DNA from: Dyadobacter sp. CY356
GTDB taxonomy: Bacteria; Bacteroidota; Bacteroidia; Cytophagales; Spirosomataceae
Reading direction: 5' to 3'
Length of the DNA stretch: 64,000 nt
NCBI RefSeq assembly: GCF_021440195.1
Contig: NZ_JAJTSZ010000003.1
Location: 372,001 to 436,000 of the forward strand
Numbering within the stretch: the first letter of the stretch is position 1; every line of letters starts with the position of its first letter. Below the pieces are notes generated by a model. That model ran no database searches. It was not told the DNA's origin and saw nothing but the letters and a program-made list of their open reading frames with translations. Below, one piece after another: positions 42,728 to 51,960 of this stretch. The translations under genes were made by a program, and so were the position numbers.

Positions 42728-43846
42728 TTATTCTTCAAATTTTTCCGGTTCCGGTTCTTTTTTCTTTCTTAAACCAAACAAACTGCCGGAAGCTTCTTTT
42801 GGTGTCTGGTCTCCCAGTAAAATACCCCAGGCTTCCAGCCCTTCAACCCGATCAAAAACAACTTTCATCATGGCGATAACCGGGATTGATAAAAACATGC
42901 CGGAAAGTCCCGCGATAGCACCGCCAACCAAAACGCCGACAATAGAAACCAGTGCGTTAATCTTCACTTTCGAACCAATAACCAGCGGAACCAGAAAGTT
43001 ATTGTCAACAAACTGAACGGCCAGAAATATTCCGATAACGCCTAAAATCGTATCAATTTCGGGATGACTTATAAATGTTACCATAACAGCCAAAACGATA
43101 GCAACCAGCCCGCCGATGTAAGGAACGAGATTCAGTATGGCCGCCATAATGCCCAGCAGAATTGCATATTGAACATTTAAGATCAATAACCCGATACAAT
43201 TCAGTATGGCAACACTAGCGGTTTCAAGCAGTAAACCAACCATGTAACTCTGGATGATCGACTTGATCTCACCCAAAATCTCCATGACCTTTTCCTTATG
43301 TTTTTGGGTGAAAAGTTCAACCATAAACAGCAGAAGCATGCCGCGATAATAAAGTAGCAGAAACATGTAGATCGGAAGTAAAATCAGGTTGCCAAGCGGC
43401 CCGGTAATGATGCCCAAAGTTTCGCCTCCCTGGAAATTTTCCATGGTTTGCGTTTGTGCTTTTTTTAGATATTGATCCTGCTGACGATAACTAACGCTAT
43501 ACTCACGCCGAATCCAGCGACGGGCATCGGCATAAAAGTTATTAATGTTCTTTTGAAGTTTTGGCCATTCGTCAGAGAAGTCGGAGAGCTGCATGGAAAG
43601 CAAAACAGCGAGTCCGGCCACAATCAGGATAGCAAATAAAACTGCCAGACTGATCGAAAGCATTTTAGGGATTCCATGGCGCGTCATCCAGCTTTCCATG
43701 GGCCGCAACAAAACCGCCAGCAAAGTGGCCATGGCGAGCGGCACAATGATATCCTGGCCCAGATAAATGGTAAGCGTAATTAATGCCAAAGCGATCATGG
43801 TATGTGAAAGCTTATGGTAAAAGGGTTTCGGTATAGTTGAATTCAT
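42728..43846 (-). CDS. AI-2E-family transporter (YdiK/PerM-like)
   Basis: 372 aa with about eight membrane helices: two near the N-terminus (MIALALITLTIYLGQDIIVPL, AMATLLAVLLRPM), one at about 70, a long soluble segment (about 90-150), then a cluster from 155 to 340 (ITGPLGNLILLPIYMFLLLYY, LLLETASVAILNCIGLLIL, ILLGIMAAILNLVPYIGGLVA, VNNFLVPLVIGSKV and others). NLVPYIGG and the late P-rich loops are characteristic of the family. Members export small molecules, or sodium in exchange for protons; the substrate is not predictable. The basic, charged C-terminal tail is cytoplasmic. Confidence 0.9.
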   Translation of the reverse strand: MNSTIPKPFYHKLSHTMIALALITLTIYLGQDIIVPLAMATLLAVLLRPMESWMTRHGIPKMLSISLAVLFAILIVAGLAVLLSMQLSDFSDEWPKLQKNINNFYADARRWIRREYSVSYRQQDQYLKKAQTQTMENFQGGETLGIITGPLGNLILLPIYMFLLLYYRGMLLLFMVELFTQKHKEKVMEILGEIKSIIQSYMVGLLLETASVAILNCIGLLILNVQYAILLGIMAAILNLVPYIGGLVAIVLAVMVTFISHPEIDTILGVIGIFLAVQFVDNNFLVPLVIGSKVKINALVSIVGVLVGGAIAGLSGMFLSIPVIAMMKVVFDRVEGLEAWGILLGDQTPKEASGSLFGLRKKKEPEPEKFEE

Positions 43847-44005
43847 CTGGAATTATACAAAATTTAACGGCCTGTTCAGCAGACTGCCTAAACATCATTT
43901 TGACCTGTTCTTATTAAAATCAAGCCAACAAAAAACCTTTCACTTAAGCACTATACGAAACCTTGCCTTCTTTGCGCTTCAACCTTGGCGATTTTGTGTG
44001 AACCC

Positions 44006-45169
44006 TTAGAGGTAACGTAACCACTTTTTCTCCCGATGCGCTGATTTATAGCCGGCATACCAGACGCACAACGGATAAAGCGAAAGCACCACAAAAGTCC
44101 AGATCAGATAAATGTAAGGAAGCTCAACCCCTGAACCCTCCACCGGACGGCCAAACATAAACGGGCCGAAAGGTAGATCTTTCCAGGAAAATCCCTGCAA
44201 AAACATTAATCCAAACATCAGTGAGTGGATAAGATACCAATGCAGCAAATAATAAAACAAGGGCACTTTCCCGTAAACTGAAACAAATCGTGTAAATCCA
44301 TTTTTGACACCATCGGCCAAAGCAAGGAACAAAAATGCAAAGCCTAGCGTGATTGTCGTATAAAGCAAAGAAGGAGGATATTTGGAGATATTGATAAATG
44401 ACAAAAAAGTAAAAACAGCATTTTTTTGCACAGACCAGGGTGACGGATCGCCATAAAAATTGGTAAAACGCAAAACCGTAAAAAATGCCAGTAAACTAAT
44501 CCCGATTTTAAATAAAACCTTTTTCCTTTTCCCATCATCCAGCATAAAGATTTGTCCGCAGCCATAACCTGCCAGCAAAATTCCAAGCCAGGGAATAATC
44601 GGATAAAGAATAGCAAACGTGAAATTTGGCGTAACCGGCAAAATGTCGAGCCGGAAGAAGAAGGACCAGATTACTCTTAGCACAGGATTTTCGCTAAAAG
44701 TAATATTACCTAAAAGATTGTGGCCCAAAATAATGACCAGTCCAATAATTCCAATAATCCGGGATGACAATTTCAGCAGGAATGAAAGAATAATAAGCCC
44801 TACACCAATGGCCGCAATAACCTGGAAAACCAGCATTCTAAAATGAATATCAGCCCATAAAGCGAAATTTATAACCGTGAATTCCAGAAGAATGAGCCAG
44901 AGCCCCCGGCTCACCAGAAATTTTCTGCCAGCGGAAAGATCAGTATTGTTTTTTAAAGAAATAAAGGCCGAAGTTCCGGATAAAAAAACAAATGTTGGAG
45001 CACAAAGATGCGTGATCCAGCGTGTGAGAAAAATCCCGGCAGTGGTTGTAGTCAGGTCAACAGGATTTTGAGATAATGCCGTGGTATGCATCAGATCACG
45101 CACATGGTCCAGAGCCATGATGATCATGACCAAACCTCTGGTAAAATCAATAGTATCAACGCGTTTCAT
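44006..45169 (-). CDS. DUF1624/HGSNAT-like multi-pass membrane protein
   Basis: 387 aa with about ten hydrophobic segments. The N-terminal signature RVDTIDFTRGLVMIIMALDHVRDLMH and the loop LTRWITHLCAPTFVFLSGTSAFI are typical of DUF1624 proteins, related to heparan-alpha-glucosaminide N-acetyltransferase, which moves acetyl groups from cytoplasmic acetyl-CoA across a membrane to an amino sugar. The conserved HxxD (HVRD) fits the proposed catalytic His. The substrate is unknown. It is a single gene with a degenerate ACGCAAAG-type sequence in the gap downstream. Confidence 0.85.
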   Translation of the reverse strand: MKRVDTIDFTRGLVMIIMALDHVRDLMHTTALSQNPVDLTTTTAGIFLTRWITHLCAPTFVFLSGTSAFISLKNNTDLSAGRKFLVSRGLWLILLEFTVINFALWADIHFRMLVFQVIAAIGVGLIILSFLLKLSSRIIGIIGLVIILGHNLLGNITFSENPVLRVIWSFFFRLDILPVTPNFTFAILYPIIPWLGILLAGYGCGQIFMLDDGKRKKVLFKIGISLLAFFTVLRFTNFYGDPSPWSVQKNAVFTFLSFINISKYPPSLLYTTITLGFAFLFLALADGVKNGFTRFVSVYGKVPLFYYLLHWYLIHSLMFGLMFLQGFSWKDLPFGPFMFGRPVEGSGVELPYIYLIWTFVVLSLYPLCVWYAGYKSAHREKKWLRYL

Positions 45170-45297
45170 ATCCGGGGAAAATTGTGTTTAGTACCAAAAG
45201 TCTAAAAACGGGAAGTTTACTGATTTTCAAAAAAACGCTTTTGGTATAGTTCTTTTCCCTAACTTCCCAAAACGCGACTCACTCCTGATCTTTATTT

Positions 45298-46251
45298 ATG
45301 GCCCAAGAATCCAAACTTCCTATTTACGGTGCGCTTGCTGCCAATATTGGTATCGCGGTTATAAAGTTTATTGCCGCAACAGTTACGGGAAGCTCCGCCA
45401 TGCTTTCGGAAGGAATTCACAGCACGGTAGATTCCGGAAATGAATTATTACTTCTTTTAGGAATTAGCCGAAGCAAAAAACCGGCAGATCAGGGACATCC
45501 TTTTGGTTATGGAAAAGAACTTTATTTCTGGGCGCTGATTGTCGGGATTTTAATTTTTGCATTGGGCGGCGGCATGTCTTTATATGAAGGAATTACGCAT
45601 ATCCAGCATCCGGAGCCGCTTAAAGATCCCAAATGGAATTACATTGTTCTGGCCGTTTCCATGTTTTTTGAGGGAGGCTCACTGATTATTGCCGTCAAAA
45701 AATTCAACGAAACAAGGGGAAATGCTACTTTCTGGAGTGCATTACGGTCGAGCAAAGATCCATCTCTTTTTGCTGTTATTTATGAAGATGCCGCTGCTTT
45801 GGCTGGTTTGCTAACTGCATTTCTCGGCGTATTTCTTGGTCACTATTTCAACAATGCGTTTTTCGACGGTGCTGCTTCCATTGTGATCGGTTTGATACTT
45901 TGTGTTGTGGCTGTTATCATGGTTATTGAAAGCAGAAAACTCCTGGTAGGGGAAAGCGCGCAATCAGATACTGTCCGTGGAATTTATGAGTTGGTCAATC
46001 AGGATTCGGATGTTTCTACCGTGTATTATCCGCTGACCATGCATCTTGCCCCCAATGAAATTTTACTGGCACTGGATGTTCAGTTTAGAAAAGATATTAG
46101 CCTGAAAGAGCTTGTTGAAGCAATTAGCCGGACTGAAACCAATATTAAAGCTGCTTTTCCGGATGTGAAAAGGATATATATCGAAGCCAGAAATCTTGCA
46201 AAATCAGGGGAGCAGATTGCAAAGGAATACAGGGAAAAAGGCGAATCCTGA
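45298..46251 (+). CDS. Cation diffusion facilitator transporter (ZnT9-like)
   Basis: 317 aa with six membrane helices in the CDF arrangement. The TM2 metal-site motif is HSTVDSGNELLL, TM5 has YEDAAALAGLL instead of the HxxxD of FieF/YiiP, and the loop DQGHPFGYGKELYFWALI precedes TM3. ALGGGMSLYEGITHIQHPEP resembles the ZnT9/SLC30A9 branch. A C-terminal cytoplasmic alpha-beta domain follows (residues about 215-300). It exports divalent cations, probably zinc or manganese, in exchange for protons; the changed TM5 site makes the metal uncertain. ATG at 45298; there are no cotranscribed neighbours. Confidence 0.9.
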   Translation: MAQESKLPIYGALAANIGIAVIKFIAATVTGSSAMLSEGIHSTVDSGNELLLLLGISRSKKPADQGHPFGYGKELYFWALIVGILIFALGGGMSLYEGITHIQHPEPLKDPKWNYIVLAVSMFFEGGSLIIAVKKFNETRGNATFWSALRSSKDPSLFAVIYEDAAALAGLLTAFLGVFLGHYFNNAFFDGAASIVIGLILCVVAVIMVIESRKLLVGESAQSDTVRGIYELVNQDSDVSTVYYPLTMHLAPNEILLALDVQFRKDISLKELVEAISRTETNIKAAFPDVKRIYIEARNLAKSGEQIAKEYREKGES

Positions 46252-46440
46252 TGGTGTGACTTCGGCTTTCGGTGGTCAGCCATTAGCTTTGGCACTGCGA
46301 TGGAAAAAACGGATTAACTCTTATTAGTCCAAGTAATTATCTCTTGCAAAAGACTTCTTTTCAAGACCAAGTATATATTATCGCTTTTTTATAATTATTA
46401 AACTAATTTGGGATAAAATTATATTTTGATCCGAATTGGT

Positions 46441-47787
46441 ATGAACAAAAGAACTTTTATAAAACTATCATCTGCATTAATGACTGCTCCATTATTTTCT
46501 CCGCTGACAGGTTGGGCGACTGGCGAAAAGCTTAAAAACTGGGCTGGTAATCTTGAATATGGCACAACCAAACTATACCAGGCCAAATCAACGGAACAGG
46601 TAAGTGAATTTGTGAAAAAACATAGCAAATTTAAGGTACTTGGTACGCGTCATTGTTTCAACAAAATTGCGGATAGTAAGGATGAATTTATATCGCTCAC
46701 TCAGGCGGACGAATTGATCGAAATTTCTTCGGACGGTAAAACAGTTACTGTAAATTCGGGTTTGAAATACGGACAGCTAAGTCCGGTTTTGGATAAAAAA
46801 GGATATGCATTGCATAACCTGGCTTCGCTTCCACATATTTCCGTAGCTGGTGCCTGCGCCACAGCTACGCATGGCTCGGGAAATAAAAACGGGAATTTAT
46901 CAACGGCAGTTTCCGGGATGGAAATTGTTACCGGAACCGGTGAAACGATCAAATTATCAAAAGAAAAAGATGGCCAGAAGTTTTTGGCGGCAGTTGTTAA
47001 TCTTGGTGCGTTAGGTGTAGTTACAAAAGTAACGCTGGACATTCAGCCTACTTTTGAGATGAACCAGTATGTATATCAAAATCTGCCTTTTTCAGCATTG
47101 AAAGATAATTTTGAAGCCATTGAAGCAAAAGGTTATAGTGTGAGTCTTTTTACAAACTGGCAAAGCGGTGATATAGCCGAAGTGTGGGTGAAGCGGAAAA
47201 TTGAAAAAGGAGAAAACTACAAACCGGAAGCAGAATTATTTGGCGCAAAACTGGCAACGAAAAACCTGCATCCGATTCCGGAATTATCTGCTGAAAATTG
47301 TACCGTACAAATGGGCGTGCCGGGACCGTGGTATGAAAGAATGCCGCATTTCAAAATGGGTTTCACACCAAGCAGCGGTGTTGAGCTGCAATCAGAATAT
47401 TTTGTACCGAGAAAAAATGCGGTAGAGGCCATCATGGCAGTTTACAAACTGGCCGATCAGGTTGGGCCACATTTGCTGACCACCGAAATCCGTACCATCG
47501 CGGCGGATGATCTTTGGATGAGCCCTTGTTACAAGCAGGATAGCGTTGCCATACATTTTACCTGGAAACAGGATTGGCCAAATGTTAGTAAACTATTGCC
47601 AATCATTGAACGAGAGCTCGCTCCGTTTAACGCCCGTCCGCACTGGGGGAAAATGTTTACCATGGCACCTGCCAAGCTACAATCACTTTACGAAAAATTA
47701 CCGGACTTCCAGAATCTGATCAAAGAATACGACCCCCAGGGGAAATTTAGAAATGGGTTTTTGGATATGTACGTTTATAAAAGCTAG
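46441..47787 (+). CDS. FAD-linked oxidase of the alditol/arabinono-lactone oxidase type
   Basis: 448 aa from the ATG at 46441; the upstream TTG is rejected. N-terminal export signal (NKRTFIKLSSALMTAPLFSPL), Tat-like but with KR instead of RR. VAO-type FAD domain: FKVLGTRHCFNKIADS, VAGACATATHGSG (pyrophosphate binding and flavin-linked His region), LGALGVVTKVTLDIQP. The C-terminal ALO-type domain ends in PHWGKMF and DPQGKFRNGFLD. Relatives include alditol oxidase and xylitol oxidase, which oxidise polyols with oxygen and release hydrogen peroxide. The precise substrate is unknown. Terminator at 47816-47864. Confidence 0.9.
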   Translation: MNKRTFIKLSSALMTAPLFSPLTGWATGEKLKNWAGNLEYGTTKLYQAKSTEQVSEFVKKHSKFKVLGTRHCFNKIADSKDEFISLTQADELIEISSDGKTVTVNSGLKYGQLSPVLDKKGYALHNLASLPHISVAGACATATHGSGNKNGNLSTAVSGMEIVTGTGETIKLSKEKDGQKFLAAVVNLGALGVVTKVTLDIQPTFEMNQYVYQNLPFSALKDNFEAIEAKGYSVSLFTNWQSGDIAEVWVKRKIEKGENYKPEAELFGAKLATKNLHPIPELSAENCTVQMGVPGPWYERMPHFKMGFTPSSGVELQSEYFVPRKNAVEAIMAVYKLADQVGPHLLTTEIRTIAADDLWMSPCYKQDSVAIHFTWKQDWPNVSKLLPIIERELAPFNARPHWGKMFTMAPAKLQSLYEKLPDFQNLIKEYDPQGKFRNGFLDMYVYKS

Positions 47788-47815
47788 GAAGAGAAAATTC
47801 GATTAACCGTATAGT

Positions 47816-47864
47816 AAGATCTGCTTGATTCATTACGATAAACCGTATGATACGAGCAGATCTT
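47816..47864 (+). terminator. Terminator after the FAD oxidase gene
   Basis: Arms AAGATCTGCT (47816-47825) and AGCAGATCTT (47855-47864), followed by TTATTTTG. The 29-base loop is long, and there is a weak inner pairing around CGTATCAT. Confidence 0.6.
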
Positions 47865-47868
47865 TTAT

Positions 47869-47897
47869 TTTGATATTACAAGTTTTTAGTACCTTCG
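47869..47897 (+). promoter_or_regulatory. Probable promoter of the GT-C-like gene
   Basis: TTTG (47869-47872), a 17-bp spacer, and TACCTTCG (47890-47897), one base off TAnnTTTG. It lies about 40 bp before the start codon, right after the terminator arm. Confidence 0.4.
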
Positions 47898-47938
47898 ATC
47901 CTTAATACAATTATTTTTATTCAGGGAATACATTTCCT

Positions 47939-49621
47939 ATGCTTTCAAGTTCACTGCGATTTTATTTTCGTTTACTATTAGTCCTGATTCCTATCATTGT
48001 TTTTGGTGCTTATATTGTCAAAAATGCTGTAAATGTTCCTTATGATGACGATGAAGCTTTATTAATCAGCATTAATCTTATTCACGACAATAGCCGGAAT
48101 TTATTTCATGCCCTTGTTCTGCAACACAATGATCACCGGATTTTCTTTTCAAGACTGGCTGCCATATTGATAGGATTTTTTAACGGTGAAATGAATTTCA
48201 GAACTATGATCATCTGTGGTTATCTGAACCTGATCCTGTTGGGTCATGCGCTTTACCTGGTATTCAGAACAGTCAGCAACAGATTAATTTTCTTTCTGCC
48301 CGTAACCCTGTTGGTATTTTCGCCCCTTGTTTACGTCGTTCATCTCTGGAGTATCACGGCATTTGAACAAACCCTGGCGATCACATTTTCACTTTATAGT
48401 CTTTATTTTCTTCAGGCGTCCAAACAGAAAATCTGGTATTTGTCCATTCCTTTTGTTGTTGCGGCTACGCTGGCAAATCTGGATGGGCTAAGTATAATTC
48501 CGGTTGGCTTGGTTTGGCTGATTTTACAAAAGAGAACGAGAGAAAGTCTGATATTCGGCGTTTTCTCCGTTGGTTATCTTTTTATTTTCTTTCAGGGATT
48601 CAACTTTTCGTTTTCCTCCGAATCCTTCACTTTATCCCAAACGATCTGGCTGATCTTCAGAGGTTTTGTCTCATTTACAGGGTCAATAGTAAAAGTCCTT
48701 TCAGACTCTCACATCTACATCCTCTCACTCACGGCAGGAGGTTTTTTTCTGGTGATTTACCTGCTCTTTTCTGTGAAGAAATTTACAACTTCCGAAGGCT
48801 GGAAGGATGTATTATTTCCTGTAAGTTTCGTTGAAATCAGCTTTTTGAAATTATTGGCCTGCGGGTTCATGATTGCCATGGGACGAGGGATGTCAAATAT
48901 TGATAGTATGGCTGCCATGCGTTTCCAGGTTTATTCAGTCAGTATCTGTGTGTTATTTTACTTGTTTGTTTTAAGTAATATTAAAAACAAAAAACTTCAA
49001 AATTCCCTTTTTCTGGTATTTTCACTGACCGCATTATCACTGAATTTCTGGTCTTATGCAAAGTATGAAGATGCAGTTGCAGAACACAACGACGAGTTAA
49101 AAGTCGATTCCTACAATTTCCCGAATCATACTTTTTTCATTCATCAGTACGCCAAATCAGAAGACCATGACAAGCCGTTTTTCAGTCATTATACTTTTCC
49201 GGAATACTTTTCGGAGAGTGAAATTCAACTTTGGAATGAGCAGTCAGCCAGCCAGGATTTGAACACACAAAATATGATCAAGACTAGTATAATTGAAGAT
49301 AAATCCCGGTATGGAGAATATAAATACCCTGTTTTAAATATTGAAATCGATCATTTGCCGGCTGGCATTCCAGGGAAAGAAGTTTATCTGATGTTGTCCG
49401 ATCGCATGAAAATGGATAAACCTTATCTCATAGCGCTACGGCTCCATAACAACAACTGGCTGAGAAATCTGTTAAAGCCTGATACATTACCTCCTTCTTT
49501 TTCTGCCATCATTCCACAAAAAATGCCGCAAGGAATGTACAGTGCGGCATTATGCTGGACGGAAAATGGTATTCCCAAAAGTTTGTTGATTGCGAAAGAT
49601 TTTGCTGTTAAGGCCAATTAA
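47939..49621 (+). CDS. Multi-pass membrane protein, GT-C glycosyltransferase-like
   Basis: 560 aa. About ten or eleven membrane helices occupy residues 1-380 and a soluble domain occupies about 385-560. The first extracytoplasmic loop contains PYDDDEALLISINL, an acidic motif in the position of the metal-binding Asp/Glu pair of GT-C enzymes, and HNDHRIFF follows. The C-terminal soluble part (HTFFIHQYAKSEDHDKPFF and beyond) is beta-rich. This suggests transfer of a sugar from a lipid-phosphate donor to an outside acceptor, but I recognise no specific family. It is a single gene, convergent with the RsmB-like gene (8 bp between stop codons). Confidence 0.7.
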   Translation: MLSSSLRFYFRLLLVLIPIIVFGAYIVKNAVNVPYDDDEALLISINLIHDNSRNLFHALVLQHNDHRIFFSRLAAILIGFFNGEMNFRTMIICGYLNLILLGHALYLVFRTVSNRLIFFLPVTLLVFSPLVYVVHLWSITAFEQTLAITFSLYSLYFLQASKQKIWYLSIPFVVAATLANLDGLSIIPVGLVWLILQKRTRESLIFGVFSVGYLFIFFQGFNFSFSSESFTLSQTIWLIFRGFVSFTGSIVKVLSDSHIYILSLTAGGFFLVIYLLFSVKKFTTSEGWKDVLFPVSFVEISFLKLLACGFMIAMGRGMSNIDSMAAMRFQVYSVSICVLFYLFVLSNIKNKKLQNSLFLVFSLTALSLNFWSYAKYEDAVAEHNDELKVDSYNFPNHTFFIHQYAKSEDHDKPFFSHYTFPEYFSESEIQLWNEQSASQDLNTQNMIKTSIIEDKSRYGEYKYPVLNIEIDHLPAGIPGKEVYLMLSDRMKMDKPYLIALRLHNNNWLRNLLKPDTLPPSFSAIIPQKMPQGMYSAALCWTENGIPKSLLIAKDFAVKAN

Positions 49622-49629
49622 GATTGCTC

Positions 49630-50856
49630 TTATTTAATCCTTTCAAGCAAAGCCATATAAAATCCGTCATAACCTTCATCGGCTACTGACGTTCTTCGTT
49701 CATTCATCAACCGCCAACGATCGCCAAATTCCATGATAAATCTTGTTACCTGATCTTCCGATTCTGATGGTAACAAGCTGCAAGTGGCATACACCATTTT
49801 TCCACCACGTTTGACCATTTTGGAATAATTGCTTAAAATATGCCATTGTGTATTTCGTATCGTATTCAGAAAACCGGGTTGCAATTTCCATTTCGTATCC
49901 GGATTTCGCCTCAGAACGCCGAGTCCTGAGCATGGAACATCCAGCAAAAGTCTGTCTGCTTTTTCAACCAGATCTTTCACAGTCGAATCATTTTTTATCA
50001 AACCAGTCGTCAGAATTTTTACGCCATTCCGGGTCGCGCGTTTTTGAAGTTCTTCAAGTTTGTAATTCTCAATATCAAGGGCAATAATGTTGCCTTTGTT
50101 TTCCAGTAAAGAAGCAATCTGCAAAGTTTTTCCACCGGCGCCAGCACAGGCGTCTATCACCGTTTGTCCAGGTTTAAGATCCAGAAACGGAGCAATCAAT
50201 TGTGAGCCTGCATCCTGAACTTCAAAATGTCCTTTTTTGAAAGTTTCCTGCCCAAAAACATTTTGACGCTTTTTAAGAATAATCGCCGTCGGGACTTCTG
50301 CAACCGTTTCCACTTTGTCTTCACCAAAAACAGAGATAACCGATTGAAGATCAGATTTCAAAGTGTTAACCCGCAAAACAAAAGGTGCCTGATGATTCAG
50401 TGCTGTAATTTCTTTCTCCCATTTATCACCTAATTCGCGTTCCCCCACTTCATCAATCCAATCCGGAATAGACTGTGCGATTTTACGGACTTTCAGTGCT
50501 TCGTGATAGCGGTTTAAAACCATTTCCAGGTTAATTTCTTCAAATTCCGCCCATTCAGGTAAGATGTTATCGCTCTCCCTATGAAGCTGTGCAGGCTTGA
50601 TGATTTGCCAGGTACCCACCATTTTCCAGAAATGTTCCGGCTGCGTCACTTTTTCCAGACTGGCAGAAAACTTGATCAGCCGCCACCAGCGAACGATTTC
50701 ATAAGTATTTTCAGCAATAAAAGCCCGGTCGCGTGCACCCCACTTCGGGTTCGATTTTAACAAACGTTCCACAACACGGTCAGCCTGCTGCTTATCCGAA
50801 AATATTTCCTGCAAGGCCTGAACCGTCGCTGCTATTAATCCTCTATATAATTTCAA
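49630..50856 (-). CDS. RsmB/NOP-family 16S rRNA m5C methyltransferase
   Basis: About 408 aa. The C-terminal SAM domain has the motif VIDACAGAGGKTLQIASLL, LLDVPCSGLGVLRRNPD with the first catalytic Cys, and VYATCSLLPSESEDQV with the second (TCS). An N-terminal NusB-like helical region (KSNPKWGARDRAFI) precedes it. It methylates cytosine in rRNA. Start: family members begin near KLYR, corresponding to TTG at 50856; the longest frame begins with GTG at 50952 and adds 32 residues without family similarity. No in-frame ATG lies before the conserved region. Confidence 0.88.
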   Translation of the reverse strand: MKLYRGLIAATVQALQEIFSDKQQADRVVERLLKSNPKWGARDRAFIAENTYEIVRWWRLIKFSASLEKVTQPEHFWKMVGTWQIIKPAQLHRESDNILPEWAEFEEINLEMVLNRYHEALKVRKIAQSIPDWIDEVGERELGDKWEKEITALNHQAPFVLRVNTLKSDLQSVISVFGEDKVETVAEVPTAIILKKRQNVFGQETFKKGHFEVQDAGSQLIAPFLDLKPGQTVIDACAGAGGKTLQIASLLENKGNIIALDIENYKLEELQKRATRNGVKILTTGLIKNDSTVKDLVEKADRLLLDVPCSGLGVLRRNPDTKWKLQPGFLNTIRNTQWHILSNYSKMVKRGGKMVYATCSLLPSESEDQVTRFIMEFGDRWRLMNERRTSVADEGYDGFYMALLERIK

Positions 50857-51055
50857 TGTCAAAACAGACTGGTTGTCTGGATTAGATTTTATGGTTTGGA
50901 AGTAAACCACTTTGGAGGCAAAGTTCGGGAAAGTTTTTGAAACTGCTGACACGGATTTATAATTGGCGTCAGCACAACAGGAGAAATTAATTCCTATTGA
51001 ATTTTAATTAAATATTGGGTATTATTGTTACTGATATGACATACATAGAACATAA

Positions 51056-51526
51056 ATGGTAGTATCGGAACCAAACATAAAAAACCTTTCAAAGAGCTTC
51101 CTAACCTATTCTATTCCTACAAGGAGTGAAAAGAAAAAGGAAGAGTCTATACCTCAGGAACTTCTTAAACTATTAAAGGTTAAGGTTGGTGAGCTTAAAG
51201 ATACCATAGAAATGAAAGAAGAAAGGATAGAAAAGATGATTTCTGTTCTTGAAAAAATCACGTGGGTGACTAATCCTGATGCAGAGGAAATGCAGCTTAT
51301 TGAAGGCATAGTGGAAGACACAAAAACGTATCTGAATCAAGAAATGAAGTTCGTTTCGACGGTTAAGCCGCTGGTTTTGAAAGGCTTTGCTAAGAAAGAG
51401 TTTCGTTCTTTTTTAGGATCCGTAGATGATTTAAGAGAAGCGCTGCAAGATGTCCAATCAGTATTTTATACCTTGCCAAATAATAAGGACTTTTATGAAA
51501 GCCTTAAAGATTTAGAAGATCTGTAA
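51056..51526 (+). CDS. Helical protein, possible antitoxin of a two-gene module
   Basis: 156 aa, AT-rich gene, no signal peptide. The protein is predicted almost entirely helical with a charged coiled-coil-like stretch (about 45-72, VGELKDTIEMKEERIEKMIS). No DNA-binding fold is obvious by eye. Its stop codon overlaps the start of the next gene (TAATG, 1 bp shared), so the two are translationally coupled. Because the downstream protein resembles a RelE/ParE-type toxin, this one is the antitoxin candidate. I do not recognise the family, and it is longer than most antitoxins. Confidence 0.6.
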   Translation: MVVSEPNIKNLSKSFLTYSIPTRSEKKKEESIPQELLKLLKVKVGELKDTIEMKEERIEKMISVLEKITWVTNPDAEEMQLIEGIVEDTKTYLNQEMKFVSTVKPLVLKGFAKKEFRSFLGSVDDLREALQDVQSVFYTLPNNKDFYESLKDLEDL

Positions 51527-51936
51527 TGGAGCTATTTTGTACAATTGATTTCTATCTGGCATATCATAAACTTAAAAAGAAAAACTCTTACAAAGACCTC
51601 GAATCTGAAATACTAAATCACTTCTTCGATAAAAGTGTACTTGATTTGTGTGAGGGAACTTTACTCAATAGTCGTAGTGAAGTAAATCCGTACATAAAAA
51701 AACGTATAAAAGGTAAAGGAGGATATCGGATATATTACTATCTATACATAAGTAACGATAAACTATACCTTCTATTCGTACATCCAAAGTCCGGCTCTTT
51801 GGGAGCGAGCAATATTGATGATACATTCAAAGCTGAAAATATCAAAAAGCTACCCGTAGCCATTAGAAATAAAGAAATTTATCAACTTGAGAAAGATAAG
51901 TCCGGTAAGAAAATAACATTTATAAAACAAGAATAG
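51526..51936 (+). CDS. RelE/ParE-like putative toxin
   Basis: 136 aa, AT-rich, no signal peptide. The core pattern IKKRIKGKGGYRIYYYLYI followed by KLYLLFVHPKSG mimics the RelE/ParE/HigB arrangement, in which a basic GxGGxRxxYY strand is followed by a hydrophobic strand and a K-S/N turn. It is longer than a usual RelE (about 90-100 aa) through an N-terminal helical part. If it is a toxin it could cleave ribosome-bound mRNA or inhibit gyrase, which cannot be told from sequence. It begins inside the stop codon of the upstream gene and ends 24 bp before a convergent gene. Confidence 0.6.
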   Translation: MELFCTIDFYLAYHKLKKKNSYKDLESEILNHFFDKSVLDLCEGTLLNSRSEVNPYIKKRIKGKGGYRIYYYLYISNDKLYLLFVHPKSGSLGASNIDDTFKAENIKKLPVAIRNKEIYQLEKDKSGKKITFIKQE

Positions 51937-51960
51937 GAAGACTTCATGAGGTGACACAGC

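Noticed and set aside
49630..50952. GTG start at 50952 for the RsmB-like gene
   Set aside because: The extra 32 residues have no resemblance to the family, which starts near KLYR; the TTG at 50856 fits better, although it is not proven.
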